Shown here one piece after another: positions 35,565-45,277 of a stretch of DNA of 64,000 nucleotides. The stretch's first letter is position 1. Each line of letters opens with the position of its first letter. The translations under genes and the position numbers were made by a program. The notes under the pieces are model-generated. The model saw only the letters and a program-made list of their open reading frames with translations. It had not been told where the DNA came from and did no database searches. Source of the stretch: an uncultured Vampirovibrio sp. (GTDB lineage: Bacteria; Cyanobacteriota; Vampirovibrionia; Gastranaerophilales; Gastranaerophilaceae); contig CAJTLW010000007.1 in NCBI GenBank assembly GCA_910577515.1, positions 58,193 through 122,192 of the forward strand, read 5' to 3'.

Positions 35565-35615
35565 TTTTTACATAATAAAATTATAGGATTAGGAGAAACC
35601 AGAGGAATTTAAGTT

Positions 35616-37457
35616 ATGTGCGGAATTGTAGGATATATAGGTAAAAAAAGAGCAGTTGATGTTATCTTAAAAGGGCTTTCATACCTTGAATATAGAGGTT
35701 ATGATTCAGCAGGAATTGCTCTAATATCTGATAACTCCGCCCGTATTTTTAAAGCGCCTGGAAAATTGAGCAATTTAAAAGAAATTTTATGCCTCCAAAA
35801 AGAAAGTGATATCAACGCTACAACTGGTATAGGCCACACAAGATGGGCAACACATGGACTTCCGACAGAAATTAATGCCCATCCACACACCTGCAACTGC
35901 AAAAGCCTGACAATTGTGCATAACGGCATAATTGAAAATTATAAAGATTTAAAACCGGTTTTAGAAAAGAAGGGCTGTAAGTTTCTATCTCAAACAGATA
36001 CGGAGGTTGCAGCACACTTAATTGCCCATGAATTTAATGAAACAAAAGATTTATTAAAAGCCGTACAAAGTGCTGTTAAAAAACTTAAAGGTGCCTATGC
36101 TTTCTGCGTTACGCATAAATCTATGCCGGATAGAATAATAGCAGCAAGAAAAAATGCACCTTTAATTATAGGGGTTGGAGAAGGCGAAAACTTTATAGCT
36201 TCAGATATTCCAGCCATTATTGAATATACAAAAAAGGCTATTTATTTATCAGATAACCAGGTGGCTGAAATTAAAGCAGAGAGTATAAAAATATATGATG
36301 AAAATGATAATTTAATCGCAAACAAGGTGGAAAATTTACCATTTGAACCAATTGCACTTTCTAAAATGGGCTATAAACATTTTATGCTAAAAGAAATCCA
36401 CGAACAGCCTGATGTAGTAAGGAATGTACTAGTTGACAAGCTTCATGATGAAGATACAGCAGTAGTTTTAGATGATGTCCAATTAACAAAAGATGAACTT
36501 GAAAAAATTAACAGAATTCAGATAATTGCCTGCGGAACCTCTCTACATGCAGGTTTAGTCGGAAAATATGTTTTTGAAGAATTAACAGGTATCCCTGTTG
36601 ATGTTGAAGCGTCCAGTGAATACATCTACAGAAACACAATAGCAGATGAAAATACGCTTGTAATCGGTATTTCCCAATCAGGAGAAACTGCAGATACAAT
36701 CACAGCAATAAAACAGGCAAAAGATAAAAATTCCCATATTTTAATCATCACAAACAGAAAAGATAGTGCCATGGCAAGGCTTGCAGACAGCTTGTTGCCT
36801 ATAAATGCAGGGATTGAGGTATCCGTTGCAGCGACAAAATCTTATATGGCGCAGCTTTTAAGCCTTTATTTACTTGCAATTTATTTTGCAGAAAATAAAA
36901 ATTCCAAAAATTCTTTAATAAAAGATATCAAAAAAGAGCTTTTAACCCTGCCATCCAAGCTTGAAGCAATTTTAAACGATACAAAAAATATTGAAAATAT
37001 CGCAAAAAAATATTCAAGCTATAAAAACTTTATTTTTATTGCGCGTGGAATAAACTATCCTTCAGCTTTGGAGGGAGCTTTAAAGCTTAAAGAAATAAGC
37101 TACATCAATGCAACCGGATACCCTGCGGGCGAATTAAAACATGGCCCCATTGCAATGCTGGATGAAACCATGCCAGTGCTTGCAATTTTAAATGAAGGCA
37201 TTGTTTACGATAAAGTTTTATCAAACTGTGAAGAAGCAAAGGCAAGACAGGCAAAGCTAATAGGCGTTACGAATTTCATTGATGAAAAACATAAAAACCT
37301 TTTTGATGATACAGTCATAATCCCTGAAATCAAAGATATCGTTTCTCCCGCCTTAAATATAGTGGTGTTGCAGCTTTTAGCCTATCATATCTCCGAATAT
37401 CTTGGAAAAGACGTTGACCAACCAAGAAACCTCGCTAAATCTGTCACGGTGGAATAA
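35616..37457 (+). CDS. glmS: Glutamine-fructose-6-phosphate aminotransferase (isomerizing)
   Basis: 613 residues, normal length. N-terminal Ntn glutaminase domain with catalytic Cys2 (MCGIVGYIGKKRAVD), then two SIS sugar-isomerase domains (ACGTSLHAGLVGKYVFE; ISQSGETADTITAIKQA) and the conserved C-terminal end DQPRNLAKSVTVE. It makes glucosamine 6-phosphate for peptidoglycan and lipid A, both needed here given lpxB/lpxI and glycan genes. A ribosome site AGAGGAA precedes the ATG. The leader downstream of the tandem repeat is too short and AT-rich to be a glmS ribozyme. Confidence 0.96.
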   Translation: MCGIVGYIGKKRAVDVILKGLSYLEYRGYDSAGIALISDNSARIFKAPGKLSNLKEILCLQKESDINATTGIGHTRWATHGLPTEINAHPHTCNCKSLTIVHNGIIENYKDLKPVLEKKGCKFLSQTDTEVAAHLIAHEFNETKDLLKAVQSAVKKLKGAYAFCVTHKSMPDRIIAARKNAPLIIGVGEGENFIASDIPAIIEYTKKAIYLSDNQVAEIKAESIKIYDENDNLIANKVENLPFEPIALSKMGYKHFMLKEIHEQPDVVRNVLVDKLHDEDTAVVLDDVQLTKDELEKINRIQIIACGTSLHAGLVGKYVFEELTGIPVDVEASSEYIYRNTIADENTLVIGISQSGETADTITAIKQAKDKNSHILIITNRKDSAMARLADSLLPINAGIEVSVAATKSYMAQLLSLYLLAIYFAENKNSKNSLIKDIKKELLTLPSKLEAILNDTKNIENIAKKYSSYKNFIFIARGINYPSALEGALKLKEISYINATGYPAGELKHGPIAMLDETMPVLAILNEGIVYDKVLSNCEEAKARQAKLIGVTNFIDEKHKNLFDDTVIIPEIKDIVSPALNIVVLQLLAYHISEYLGKDVDQPRNLAKSVTVE

Positions 37458-37480
37458 ACAATTATAATAATAATTTTACA

Positions 37481-37512
37481 AGCCCATTAACTTTATAACG
37501 GGTTTATTTTGC
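37481..37512 (+). terminator. Possible terminator after glmS
   Basis: AAGCCC pairs with GGGTTT across an 18-base loop and is followed by ATTTTG. A second hairpin (AAGAGGC/GCCTCTT, 37541-37559) lies further on and has a T-run on the minus strand. Confidence 0.5.
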
Positions 37513-37566
37513 TTTCTATAAATAATTCAGTGTATTAAAAAAGAGGCTTTGTGCCTCTTAAATTTA

Positions 37567-37582
37567 AAATCTGGGCCGCAGA
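37567..37582. repeat. Direct repeat matching the 3' end of the tRNA-Ile gene
   Basis: The 16-base sequence AAATCTGGGCCGCAGA occurs here and again at 37733-37748, where it spans the tRNA-Ile 3' end and its flank. Copies are 166 bases apart. This is a partial duplication of a tRNA end, as left by site-specific integration or tRNA-end duplication. Between the copies is a 31-codon frame (37617-37712) with no ribosome site. Confidence 0.75.
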
Positions 37583-37737
37583 TGCTTCAGCCGTTGGCGA
37601 AGAATGAGCCATACGGATGCAGTATGTCGAAGACTTTAGTAAAATTCAAGCCCAAATGGGCGTAGAATTTCTAAAGGCAAGGCTGGACGTAGTCCTCAAG
37701 GCACAAAAATAGCTCCTATAAGGAGCTTAATTAAATC

Positions 37738-37811
<74 letters not shown>

Positions 37812-37907
37812 GAACAAGAATATTCTATGTGAAACATAAATTAAAATCAACTATTTTTTTCAATTTTATTTTATGGTTTAAAAGCACCCATAAAGCGGGT
37901 CTCAAGA

Positions 37908-39599
37908 TTACATCTTTTCAGGTGCGGAAATCTTTAACAGTTTAAATACTTCCCCTAAAACATTCTTTACTGAAGCCACAATCATTAAGCGGCTTTTTGT
38001 AAATTCAACATCATCTGATAACACCCTGGTAAAATTATAAAAATGATGAAAATCGTAAGCCAAATTCGAAGCATATTTGCACAATAAATACGGCGCACGA
38101 AGCCTTGAAGCCCCTTCAACCGTGCTTTTAAAATCTTCAAGCCTTAAGATAAGCGCTCTTACTGCTTCGTTTGATTTTTCATCATCTCCATATAAAACAC
38201 TAATTGCAGGGTTTTTCAAAACTGCATTAAGTTCATTTTCCCGGATATAAGGCGGGAGTTTTTCCCCCGTTTCTGTATCAATTCTATCTTCAATTGCTTT
38301 TCTTAAAATAGAGCAGCATCTTGCATGGGCATACTGAACGTAAAATACAGGGTTTTGGTCATTTTTTTGTTTTGCTAAATCCACATCGAAATCAAGTGTG
38401 GTATCGATGCTCCTCATAAGCATCCAAAACCTCGTCGCGTCCACCCCTACTTCATCTACAAGCTCATCCAGCGTCACCATCTTTTTTCTTTTGCCCATAC
38501 GGACAGCTTCACCATTTTGGATAATATTTACAAGCTGCCCCAAAAGCACCTCAAGATTATTGCTATCATATCCAAGAGCATCAATTGAAGCTTTCATTCT
38601 TGGAATATACCCGTGATGGTCTGCACCCCAGATATTAATCAAATATTCAAACCCGCGGTCAAATTTATTTTTATGATAAGCTATATCTGCCGTAAGATAA
38701 GTATTTGAACCATCCTGTTTCCTTAAAACCCTATCCTGATCATCAGTATAGTCTGTTGTTCTAAACCACAAAGCGCCGTCTTTTTCATAAAGTTTACCTG
38801 CTTTATCCAAGGCTTCAACACATTTTTCAACCTCATTATTTTTATATAAAGAAGTTTCAGAAAAGAAGCAATCAAAATGCGTTTCAAATTTTTCCAATAA
38901 TTCCTTTTGGAGCCTTAGCATATCAACTTTTGCAAATTCCCCGTACCCTGTTGGTTTTCCTTGCTCAATATATCTTTTGGCACAATCTATTAAATAATCA
39001 CCCCTGTAGGCATCTTCAGGCCATTCAACTGTTTCTCCTTCAAGTTCTTTTACACGAAGTTCAAGAGATTTTGCAAGCTTATTTATTTGGTTTCCAGCAT
39101 CATTGATATAAAATTCCTGATAAACATCATACCCTGTAAATTTCATCACTTCAGCCAGAGAAGAGCCTAGTGCCGCCCATCTTCCATGCCCGATATGGAA
39201 AGGACCCGTAGGGTTTGCACTTACATATTCAATATTTACCTTTTTGCCGTTGCCAAGGTTAATTTTGCCGTAGCTTTCACCTTCTTTAAGCACCTCTTGA
39301 ATGATTTTCTTTAAAAATCCTTCTTCAAGCTTAAAATTGATAAACCCTGCAACAACATTTATAGAAAAATTTTCAGGCTTAATATATTGAACAATAGCAT
39401 TTGCAATCATAGGAGGGGCTATTTTAGCATCTCTTGCTAAAGATGAAACATTAATGGCATAATCCCCAAATTCAGGATTTTTCGGAGTTTCGCAAACAAA
39501 TTTTGCATTAATATTTTCAGCCTGTCCTAATTTTTTATCCAAAACTGCAGCATTTGCTGCTTCATTCACAATATTTACAAAAAAATCTTTAATCATCAT
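37908..39599 (-). CDS. argS: Arginyl-tRNA synthetase
   Basis: 563 residues, class I synthetase. HIGH motif in SANPTGPFHIGHGRWAA, KMSKS-equivalent MGKRKKMVTL, and an N-terminal Arg-tRNA-synthetase additional domain plus the C-terminal DALR anticodon-binding domain ending FKLLKISAPEKM. It charges tRNA-Arg; a tRNA-Arg(CCG) gene lies at 52.9 kb. TATAAT ends exactly 7 bases before the first ATG (39599), with no ribosome site, predicting a leaderless message; the adjacent second ATG is equally possible as start. It is not in an operon with its neighbours. Confidence 0.95.
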   Translation of the reverse strand: MMIKDFFVNIVNEAANAAVLDKKLGQAENINAKFVCETPKNPEFGDYAINVSSLARDAKIAPPMIANAIVQYIKPENFSINVVAGFINFKLEEGFLKKIIQEVLKEGESYGKINLGNGKKVNIEYVSANPTGPFHIGHGRWAALGSSLAEVMKFTGYDVYQEFYINDAGNQINKLAKSLELRVKELEGETVEWPEDAYRGDYLIDCAKRYIEQGKPTGYGEFAKVDMLRLQKELLEKFETHFDCFFSETSLYKNNEVEKCVEALDKAGKLYEKDGALWFRTTDYTDDQDRVLRKQDGSNTYLTADIAYHKNKFDRGFEYLINIWGADHHGYIPRMKASIDALGYDSNNLEVLLGQLVNIIQNGEAVRMGKRKKMVTLDELVDEVGVDATRFWMLMRSIDTTLDFDVDLAKQKNDQNPVFYVQYAHARCCSILRKAIEDRIDTETGEKLPPYIRENELNAVLKNPAISVLYGDDEKSNEAVRALILRLEDFKSTVEGASRLRAPYLLCKYASNLAYDFHHFYNFTRVLSDDVEFTKSRLMIVASVKNVLGEVFKLLKISAPEKM

Positions 39600-39606
39600 A
39601 AGAAAT

Positions 39607-39612
39607 ATTATA
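39607..39612 (-). promoter_or_regulatory. -10 element 7 bases before the argS start
   Basis: On the minus strand TATAAT is followed by ATTTCTT and then ATG. Confidence 0.5.
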
Positions 39613-39793
39613 GTTCAAAAATGAACACCGAAGGCAAAAAAATATTAATAAACTTTTGTAACAATTTTGTTCAATTTGCGAAATTTTGACTTCTTCCGTT
39701 TTTTTATTAAAATGTAAGCACAAGGCTTTTTTGTGTTCACATCATAAAGCATAATTACAACTTAACACTTTTTAAAGGAAGAAATAATTCAAA

Positions 39794-40012
39794 ATGCCAA
39801 GGATTAGCGGAATAAGCTCGGTTAATTACGGATCAACCATCTCTACAAAACGTGATGGCGGCGACAATTCCTGCGATTTCATAGCAAGCAGATTGAATTA
39901 CCTTTATAATCAAACCCTTGCTGTTTCAAGGCAGCATAGTTCCTTGAATTTTAGAAGCTTGAAAAAAATTGTTCAAAAAGGCACGGGCGAAAATCTTGAT
40001 AAAGTAATATAA
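39794..40012 (+). CDS. Small hypothetical protein
   Basis: 72 residues starting MPRISGISSVNYGSTIST. AAAGGAAGAA lies about 12 bases upstream, and a strong terminator follows 25 bases after the stop, so it is a self-contained gene. The N-terminus contains a short S-V-N-Y-G segment similar in position to the N-F-x-G motifs of other hypotheticals here. The rest is polar with a basic C-terminal helix. No family recognised. Confidence 0.6.
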   Translation: MPRISGISSVNYGSTISTKRDGGDNSCDFIASRLNYLYNQTLAVSRQHSSLNFRSLKKIVQKGTGENLDKVI

Positions 40013-40037
40013 AAATAATACGCAACCGAAAATAATA

Positions 40038-40064
40038 AAAAATCCGTTTTCCATAAAAGAGAGC
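40038..40064 (+). terminator. Terminator after the 72-residue gene
   Basis: AAATCCG and CGGATTT form a stem followed by TTTTG; the loop is 7 bases. Confidence 0.8.
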
Positions 40065-40084
40065 GGATTTTTTGTTTTTGAAGT

Positions 40085-40627
40085 TTAAATTTTTTTCATA
40101 AGCTTTGCATGAATTGTATTAGCATTACTGATATAATCACTCAAAGCATCATACCTTTGCTCAGATTCGCCGTAAGGAATTTTCTTTGAAATCATCTCTG
40201 CAGCAGTTTGATTTAACCCCTTTAATTTATTTAAAGCTTTTTTAATCAAAAACCCTTTATAAATTTTTGGGAAATATTTGTATAAAATTTTCCCCAAAAC
40301 ATTATTGCCTGAAAATTTATCTCCTGCTTTTTTAAGCGCATCATCTTGCAAAATGTTTAAATCAAGGTCATTCAAGCGTTTTTGTGCCGCTTCATCATTG
40401 AAAATTTCACCTGTCTGTTCAACCTTTTCTTTAATGGGATTGTCCACATTTTTATTTTTTTCAGCAAACGGCGAATTTTCAATATCCCCATGAATGCTTA
40501 TAGAAAGAGGGTTTGGCCCGTCCAAAATATCATTTTGAACAGCAGATACTGTGTTTGATGAATTTTCTACATCAAACCCGAATTCGCTCAATTGCCCCAA
40601 TAGGGAATTTTTAAACAATTCTTCCAT
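40085..40627 (-). CDS. Hypothetical protein
   Basis: About 180 residues from an ATG at 40627. The start is ambiguous: TATAAT overlaps that ATG, and a TTG four codons in lies 7 bases after the TATAAT hexamer, the spacing seen at leaderless genes in this window. The protein is polar and helical, with a basic C-terminal half (YFPKIYKGFLIKKALNKLKG). No signal, membrane segment or known motif. It is divergent from nifU. Function unknown. Confidence 0.55.
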   Translation of the reverse strand: MEELFKNSLLGQLSEFGFDVENSSNTVSAVQNDILDGPNPLSISIHGDIENSPFAEKNKNVDNPIKEKVEQTGEIFNDEAAQKRLNDLDLNILQDDALKKAGDKFSGNNVLGKILYKYFPKIYKGFLIKKALNKLKGLNQTAAEMISKKIPYGESEQRYDALSDYISNANTIHAKLMKKI

Positions 40628-40739
40628 TATACAATAATTATTAAGCAAATTTTTAGGTTTTAAACCCTATACAAGTAGTATTTTTGATTTATAATCTAAG
40701 TGCAAAAATAAATTTAATAATGAGGATAAAAAATAAACT

Positions 40740-41567
40740 ATGTGGGAATATTCTGATACTGTAAAAGAACACTATAAAAACCCGAAAAATGTCGGGATGA
40801 TTGAAGATGCAGATGCCATAGGGGAAGCAGGCGCTTTAGCCTGCGGCGATGCACTTAAACTTTATTTAAAAATAAAGGATGGCATTGTGGTTGACGCTAA
40901 ATTTCAAACCTTCGGGTGCGGCTCTGCTGTAGCATCTTCAAGCATTTTAACAGAAATGATTATAGGAAAACCCGTTGAAGATGTTAAAAAAATCACAAAT
41001 AAAGATATTGCAGACAAATTAGGGGGGCTTCCTCCTGAAAAGATGCACTGTTCCGTTATGGGGCATGAAGCACTTGAAGATGCACTAAAAAATTATGAGG
41101 GCGGCGTGGACGAACCCTCTAAACCAAAATCTAAAGATAAAATTATCTGCAACTGTTTTTCTGTGACTGAAAAACAAATAAAAGAAGCTATTGAACACAA
41201 TGGGGCTAAAACTGTTGATGATATTAAAGAATTGACTTATGCAGGCGGCGCCTGTGGAAGATGCAAAGGGAACATTCAGGCAATTATAAACACTTATAAT
41301 ATGGAGGCCAAAAACGACAAAAAAGAACTTAATGCTGTTCAGTTTATCTTAAAAGTAAACAGTGTTATTGAAAAAAATATCGTGCCGGAATTAACCAAAG
41401 ACTGTGGAGGTATTGAGCTTGTAAATGTCGAAGATAAAAATGTATACGTGCGCCTGACAGGGGGCTGCAAAGGATGCAGGAATGCAAACCTTACCCTTAA
41501 AAACTTTGTTCAAACCCAATTAAGAGAACATGCTGACAGTGAAATAAATGTTATAGAGGTAGAATAA
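40740..41567 (+). CDS. nifU: Full-length iron-sulfur scaffold NifU
   Basis: 275 residues with three domains: an IscU-like scaffold (about 1-125) with cysteines at 35, 60 and 104 (MHCSVMGHE), a BFD-like [2Fe-2S] domain (about 133-185, IICNCFSV and GGACGRC), and an Nfu domain with GGCKGCRN (Cys243/246). It assembles Fe-S clusters with NifS, whose gene starts one base before its stop. A three-domain NifU as the general assembly scaffold is known in epsilonproteobacteria and in nitrogen fixers; no nitrogenase genes are seen here. The TATAAT upstream (about 40690) plus GAGGAT gives an ordinary leadered message. Confidence 0.95.
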   Translation: MWEYSDTVKEHYKNPKNVGMIEDADAIGEAGALACGDALKLYLKIKDGIVVDAKFQTFGCGSAVASSSILTEMIIGKPVEDVKKITNKDIADKLGGLPPEKMHCSVMGHEALEDALKNYEGGVDEPSKPKSKDKIICNCFSVTEKQIKEAIEHNGAKTVDDIKELTYAGGACGRCKGNIQAIINTYNMEAKNDKKELNAVQFILKVNSVIEKNIVPELTKDCGGIELVNVEDKNVYVRLTGGCKGCRNANLTLKNFVQTQLREHADSEINVIEVE

Positions 41568-42757
41568 TGTCAAAAATAATTTATCTTGATAATAATGCAA
41601 CAACACGCGTAGATGAAAAAGTGGTTGAAGCTATGATACCTTATTTTTCTGAAGAATACGGAAACCCATCATCCATCTACGATTTAGCACACACTGCAAA
41701 TAGTGCTGTCAGACGTTCAAGAGAAATTATAAAAGATTTTCTAGGCGCAAACGATTCTAAAGAAATTCTTTTTACATCATGTGGTTCTGAAAGCGCAAAC
41801 ACTGCAATTAAAGGAACTTTAGAATTAAACAGGGCAAAAAAACACCTTATAACAACCAAGGTAGAACACCCCTGCGTTTTAAACCTTCATAAAGACCTTG
41901 AAAAAAAAGGATATAAAGTAGACTACACAGGTGTAGATTCAAACGGAGACCTTGATGTTAACGAATTAATTTCAAAAGTTGACAAAGACACAGCTCTAGT
42001 TTCTGTAATGTATGCCAATAATGAAACAGGAGCAATTTTTCCTGTTGAAGAAATTGCAGCTAAAGTGAAAGAAATTAATCCTGATACCAAAATTTTTGTA
42101 GATGCTGTACAGGCTGCAGGAAAAATTCCTGTAAACGTTAAAGATACAAAAATTGATTTTATGGGAATTTCGGCTCATAAATTCCACGGCCCTAAAGGAA
42201 TTGGCGCCCTTTATGTGAAACAGGGTACAATGGTATCTCCACTCATTATAGGCGGCCATCAGGAAAGAGGCAAAAGAGCAGGAACTGAAAACGTGCCATA
42301 CATTGTAGGTATGGCAGAAGCCGCAAAGCTTGCAATGGATAATATGCAAGATGAACTTACCCGCGTAAAGCGTTTAAGAGATACTCTTGAAGAAGGTATT
42401 TTATCAAAGATTAAAAATGCAAGATTAAATTCAACCTCAAAAAACAGGGTTCCAAACACAACAAATATCGGTTTTTTATACATTGAAGGCGAATTAATTT
42501 TATTACACCTTAATGATGCTGGAATTTGCGCAAGCTCTGGTTCTGCCTGCACATCCGGAAGCCTTGAGCCAAGCCATGTACTTCGCGCTATGGGCGTACC
42601 GTTTACATCATTACACGGCAGCATAAGATTTTCTCTAAGCCGCTATACAACTGAAGAAGATATTAACTATACAGTTCAGGAATTACCGCATATTATAGAA
42701 AAACTTGCAAAGATTTCACCTTTCCAAAAAGAATTGGGCGAAATATTAGGCTGTTAA
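41567..42757 (+). CDS. nifS: Cysteine desulfurase NifS
   Basis: 396 residues, class V PLP enzyme removing sulfur from cysteine for NifU. IYLDNNATTRVDEKVVEAM at the start, the PLP lysine in GISAHKFHGPKGIG, and the catalytic cysteine in SSGSACTSGSLEPSHVL near residue 325. The ATG overlaps the nifU stop (TAATG), indicating translational coupling. The following gene is convergent and overlaps its end by four bases. Assignment is clear; NifS rather than IscS is chosen from the NifU partner. Confidence 0.95.
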   Translation: MSKIIYLDNNATTRVDEKVVEAMIPYFSEEYGNPSSIYDLAHTANSAVRRSREIIKDFLGANDSKEILFTSCGSESANTAIKGTLELNRAKKHLITTKVEHPCVLNLHKDLEKKGYKVDYTGVDSNGDLDVNELISKVDKDTALVSVMYANNETGAIFPVEEIAAKVKEINPDTKIFVDAVQAAGKIPVNVKDTKIDFMGISAHKFHGPKGIGALYVKQGTMVSPLIIGGHQERGKRAGTENVPYIVGMAEAAKLAMDNMQDELTRVKRLRDTLEEGILSKIKNARLNSTSKNRVPNTTNIGFLYIEGELILLHLNDAGICASSGSACTSGSLEPSHVLRAMGVPFTSLHGSIRFSLSRYTTEEDINYTVQELPHIIEKLAKISPFQKELGEILGC

Positions 42758-43347
42758 TCAAGACCCAAAACAGGATTGATGATTTTTTTCATCAAAACAT
42801 TGTCACTAAAGTTATCCACAGGTTTTGACACTGCAAGTAATGTTGCTAAGCCGCCAAGCGCAAGGGCTATATCTCTTTGCCTGTTTGCAATTTTTTCTCC
42901 TGCCGGTGTTATTTTTTGCTTTAATTTGGGTACAAATTTATCAAAACCTTTACCCATAGCCTTTTGCGCCGCACCTACAATTAAAATCGGGAATAAAATA
43001 TTTGTTATACCCTGAAAAATAGCTTCACCAAAAGCTTTCTTTCTTGCAACCTTTTTGCCTTCAATTTCTTTTGAAGCTTTATAGGTGGATGCAACATCTG
43101 CCGCTATATAAACGCCTGCAGGGATATATGAAATTTTCGGAAGATTTTTTACAAGGGGATTTTTTGAATTATTACATAAAACACGAATTGCAGCCCCGAT
43201 ATCGTCGCTGTACCCTAAATACCTTACAGGGCTGTCACGGTAAATATCTTTTTTTGCATCATTATCTACAGCAGCTTTCTTTGCAGGTTTTTTATCTGCA
43301 AATGCTGTATTTATCACATGGTTTCGTATTAAAGCTTCGGTAATCAA
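42754..43347 (-). CDS. Hypothetical protein with membrane-like segments
   Basis: 197 residues; the start is a TTG with AAAGG about 10 bases upstream. A hydrophobic stretch lies at about residues 105-130 (FQGITNILFPILIVGAAQ) and a weaker one at 155-170 (ALALGGLATLLAVSKP). The N-terminal third is lysine-rich. The KAFGEAIFQG ... MGKGFDKFVPK region resembles part of the 488-residue hypothetical at 26.6 kb, so the two may share a domain. No family recognised. Confidence 0.6.
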   Translation of the reverse strand: MITEALIRNHVINTAFADKKPAKKAAVDNDAKKDIYRDSPVRYLGYSDDIGAAIRVLCNNSKNPLVKNLPKISYIPAGVYIAADVASTYKASKEIEGKKVARKKAFGEAIFQGITNILFPILIVGAAQKAMGKGFDKFVPKLKQKITPAGEKIANRQRDIALALGGLATLLAVSKPVDNFSDNVLMKKIINPVLGLD

Positions 43348-43492
43348 GAAATATTTACCTTTATAATGTCTGCAATACTATAAAACAGCTGAAATTTTTT
43401 TATTGCCTGAATTTCAAGCGAATTTTAAGTTTTGTATAAAAACTTTTACACTTTCTTACAAACGATTTACTTTTTCCCCCTTTTTTATAACC

Positions 43493-43717
43493 ATGGAAAC
43501 TATGGGAAAAGCAAAAAAACGTATGCTTCATAAAACAAATTCAAGCCTGTTTATGACAAGAGAATCTGCCGTAAGCACGGTTTTTAATATGTTATTAAAA
43601 AACAGCAGAAAAGAAGCTGATAATTTAATAACACTTTTTGGGCTCACTGCAGAAGAATTATCTGAAGCTGGTGTTCCTTATGAAGATTTAGTATCTTTAG
43701 GGCAAACTGTCACATAA
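43493..43717 (+). CDS. Small hypothetical protein
   Basis: About 74 residues from the ATG at 43493; a second ATG at 43502 is as likely, and the frame is open upstream but implausible there. No ribosome site is clear. The sequence GKAKKRMLHKTNSSLF is basic and is followed by a helical region with AVSTVFNMLLKNSRKEADN and ELSEAGVPYEDLVSLGQ. No family recognised; a small regulatory or nucleic-acid-associated protein is possible. Confidence 0.5.
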   Translation: METMGKAKKRMLHKTNSSLFMTRESAVSTVFNMLLKNSRKEADNLITLFGLTAEELSEAGVPYEDLVSLGQTVT

Positions 43718-43718
43718 A

Positions 43719-45152
43719 CTACCCGAAATAGTTTAAACCTGCACTATTTGCCGTCGCATAAGGATTTGTGTAACCAAAGTTTGTATAGCTGTTTGCAAAC
43801 CCAAGGCTTCCAAATGAAAGATTTCCGTATGAACTTGCTTCAAGTACATTATCAGGAACGGCATAAACAGATGTATCACCCAAGCTTCTTCTGTTTACAA
43901 GGTCGCTTAAACCTGTGTTGCCCGAAATATTGTAATTATATGCAAGATTTGTCGTATTTCCTGCTCCTTCTTCAAGATATTTAAGCATTTTTTCGCTATC
44001 TTTTGATAATTTACCATCTGCCATATCTTCCTGAATAAGCTGGTATACGTAATTATTTAATTCATTCATACTTGAAGCGTTAGTTGCAACGGCTGCTGCC
44101 TGCTGTTCTATGGCTTCATTTTGAACTTTATCTGTATAATCTTCACCAACTATTTTCTCTGTAACTTTTCCTGCAACAGCTGACCCTATTGCACCACCAA
44201 CCATATCGCCCACAAATGAACCTACAGCAGCCCCTAAAGCAGTACCTACAACGGGGAATACAGAACCAATAGCACCACCAAGCCAAGCTCCTGCAGCCTT
44301 ACCTGCCGTTGCACCTACTGCCCATCCTGCAGCCCCTGCAGCAACCTTTGCACCGGATTTTGCTGTCTGTTTAAGCCCTTCACCAACTCCGCCCTGACTA
44401 AATGCAGGTATAACATCTGTAAATAGCGCCATCGCACCATCCAACACCATCATTACACCAGCACCTGTTGATTTAAACATTTTTGAAAACTTGCTTGCGC
44501 CCTTGCTTATTGCTTGCCCTGCAGGTTTTGTAGCTAGAAATTTAGTTGCTTTTTCCATTCCGGTTTTATAAATATTTGAACCTACAATGAATTCTCCAAG
44601 CCCTGTTCCTTTAAAACTCTGCCAGAGTTTTGCAATTTTGGAAGGCTTTGCAACCCGCCCCGCCTGCGTCTTTAAAACTTTTATAATATCATCTGCATTA
44701 TTTCCGGCACCTTTCAGCAAAGTTAAAATTTCGCTTTCGCTCTTTCCTGCCTTTGCAAGGTCTTTTACAAGCTCTACCATCTGTGCATTGTTTAAATTAC
44801 CCGAAATCCCTTTGCCTGCGGTAATAATGTCGCTTATTTCTTTATTTCTTAATACACTAAAGATGTTTCCCGTTGTATCAAAAAGCCCTTTAACACCTGC
44901 ACGTGCATATTTTGTTTTACCGGTAAGAGTTTTTGCTTCCTTACCTGTGAATATACTTGTTGCAACCTTATCGGTCTTTTTTAAAAGCTGCCCTCCTCCG
45001 TAGAACACCCCCATAAAGGCGGCACCTGAAGGTACAGAGGTAAAGGCTCCGGTGACATCGTTTGCTATAGTACTATTACAAACTTCTGCACCATTTATAT
45101 ATTTAAGTGCATCTGTTGTATAAGACATATTTATTGAGGAAACTCCCGTCAT
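43719..45152 (-). CDS. Hypothetical protein with a long glycine-zipper region
   Basis: 477 residues. AAAGGGAG precedes the ATG. The central region (about 250-330) is a run of small residues with glycine-zipper spacing (GAAGWAVGATAGKAAGAWLG; VGTALGAAVGSFVGDMVGGA), which typically inserts in or associates with membranes. The C-terminus is rich in Tyr, Asn, Gly and Ala and ends in GLNYFG, resembling the N-F-x-G theme of the window. A signal peptide is not evident. Gly-zipper segments occur in pore-forming and effector proteins, but no family is recognised. Confidence 0.65.
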   Translation of the reverse strand: MTGVSSINMSYTTDALKYINGAEVCNSTIANDVTGAFTSVPSGAAFMGVFYGGGQLLKKTDKVATSIFTGKEAKTLTGKTKYARAGVKGLFDTTGNIFSVLRNKEISDIITAGKGISGNLNNAQMVELVKDLAKAGKSESEILTLLKGAGNNADDIIKVLKTQAGRVAKPSKIAKLWQSFKGTGLGEFIVGSNIYKTGMEKATKFLATKPAGQAISKGASKFSKMFKSTGAGVMMVLDGAMALFTDVIPAFSQGGVGEGLKQTAKSGAKVAAGAAGWAVGATAGKAAGAWLGGAIGSVFPVVGTALGAAVGSFVGDMVGGAIGSAVAGKVTEKIVGEDYTDKVQNEAIEQQAAAVATNASSMNELNNYVYQLIQEDMADGKLSKDSEKMLKYLEEGAGNTTNLAYNYNISGNTGLSDLVNRRSLGDTSVYAVPDNVLEASSYGNLSFGSLGFANSYTNFGYTNPYATANSAGLNYFG

Positions 45153-45277
45153 AAAACTCCCTTTTTATAACTTAATATCTTCCCTATACATAAATAAAGT
45201 ATTTTTCCCTTTAAAAATTGATTTTTATGCTAAAAACATTACATTTTGTTAACAAAACTTTATCAAAATCTTTATGA

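Noticed and set aside
35385..35612. 75-codon open frame over the 72-bp repeat encoding a 24-residue repeated peptide
   Set aside because: It has no ribosome site, the repeat is a multiple of three by chance, and the frame lies in a terminator-leader gap.
35565..35615. glmS ribozyme in the glmS leader
   Set aside because: The available leader is short and AT-rich; the conserved ribozyme core is not visible.
37617..37712. 31-codon frame between tRNA-Ile end repeats
   Set aside because: It has no ribosome site or promoter. The weak similarity of its segment to a motility-protein family is too short to support a gene, so it is only mentioned in a finding.
40740..42757. Nitrogen fixation island suggested by nifU and nifS
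   Set aside because: No nitrogenase or accessory nif genes are present; three-domain NifU with NifS serves general Fe-S assembly in several anaerobes.
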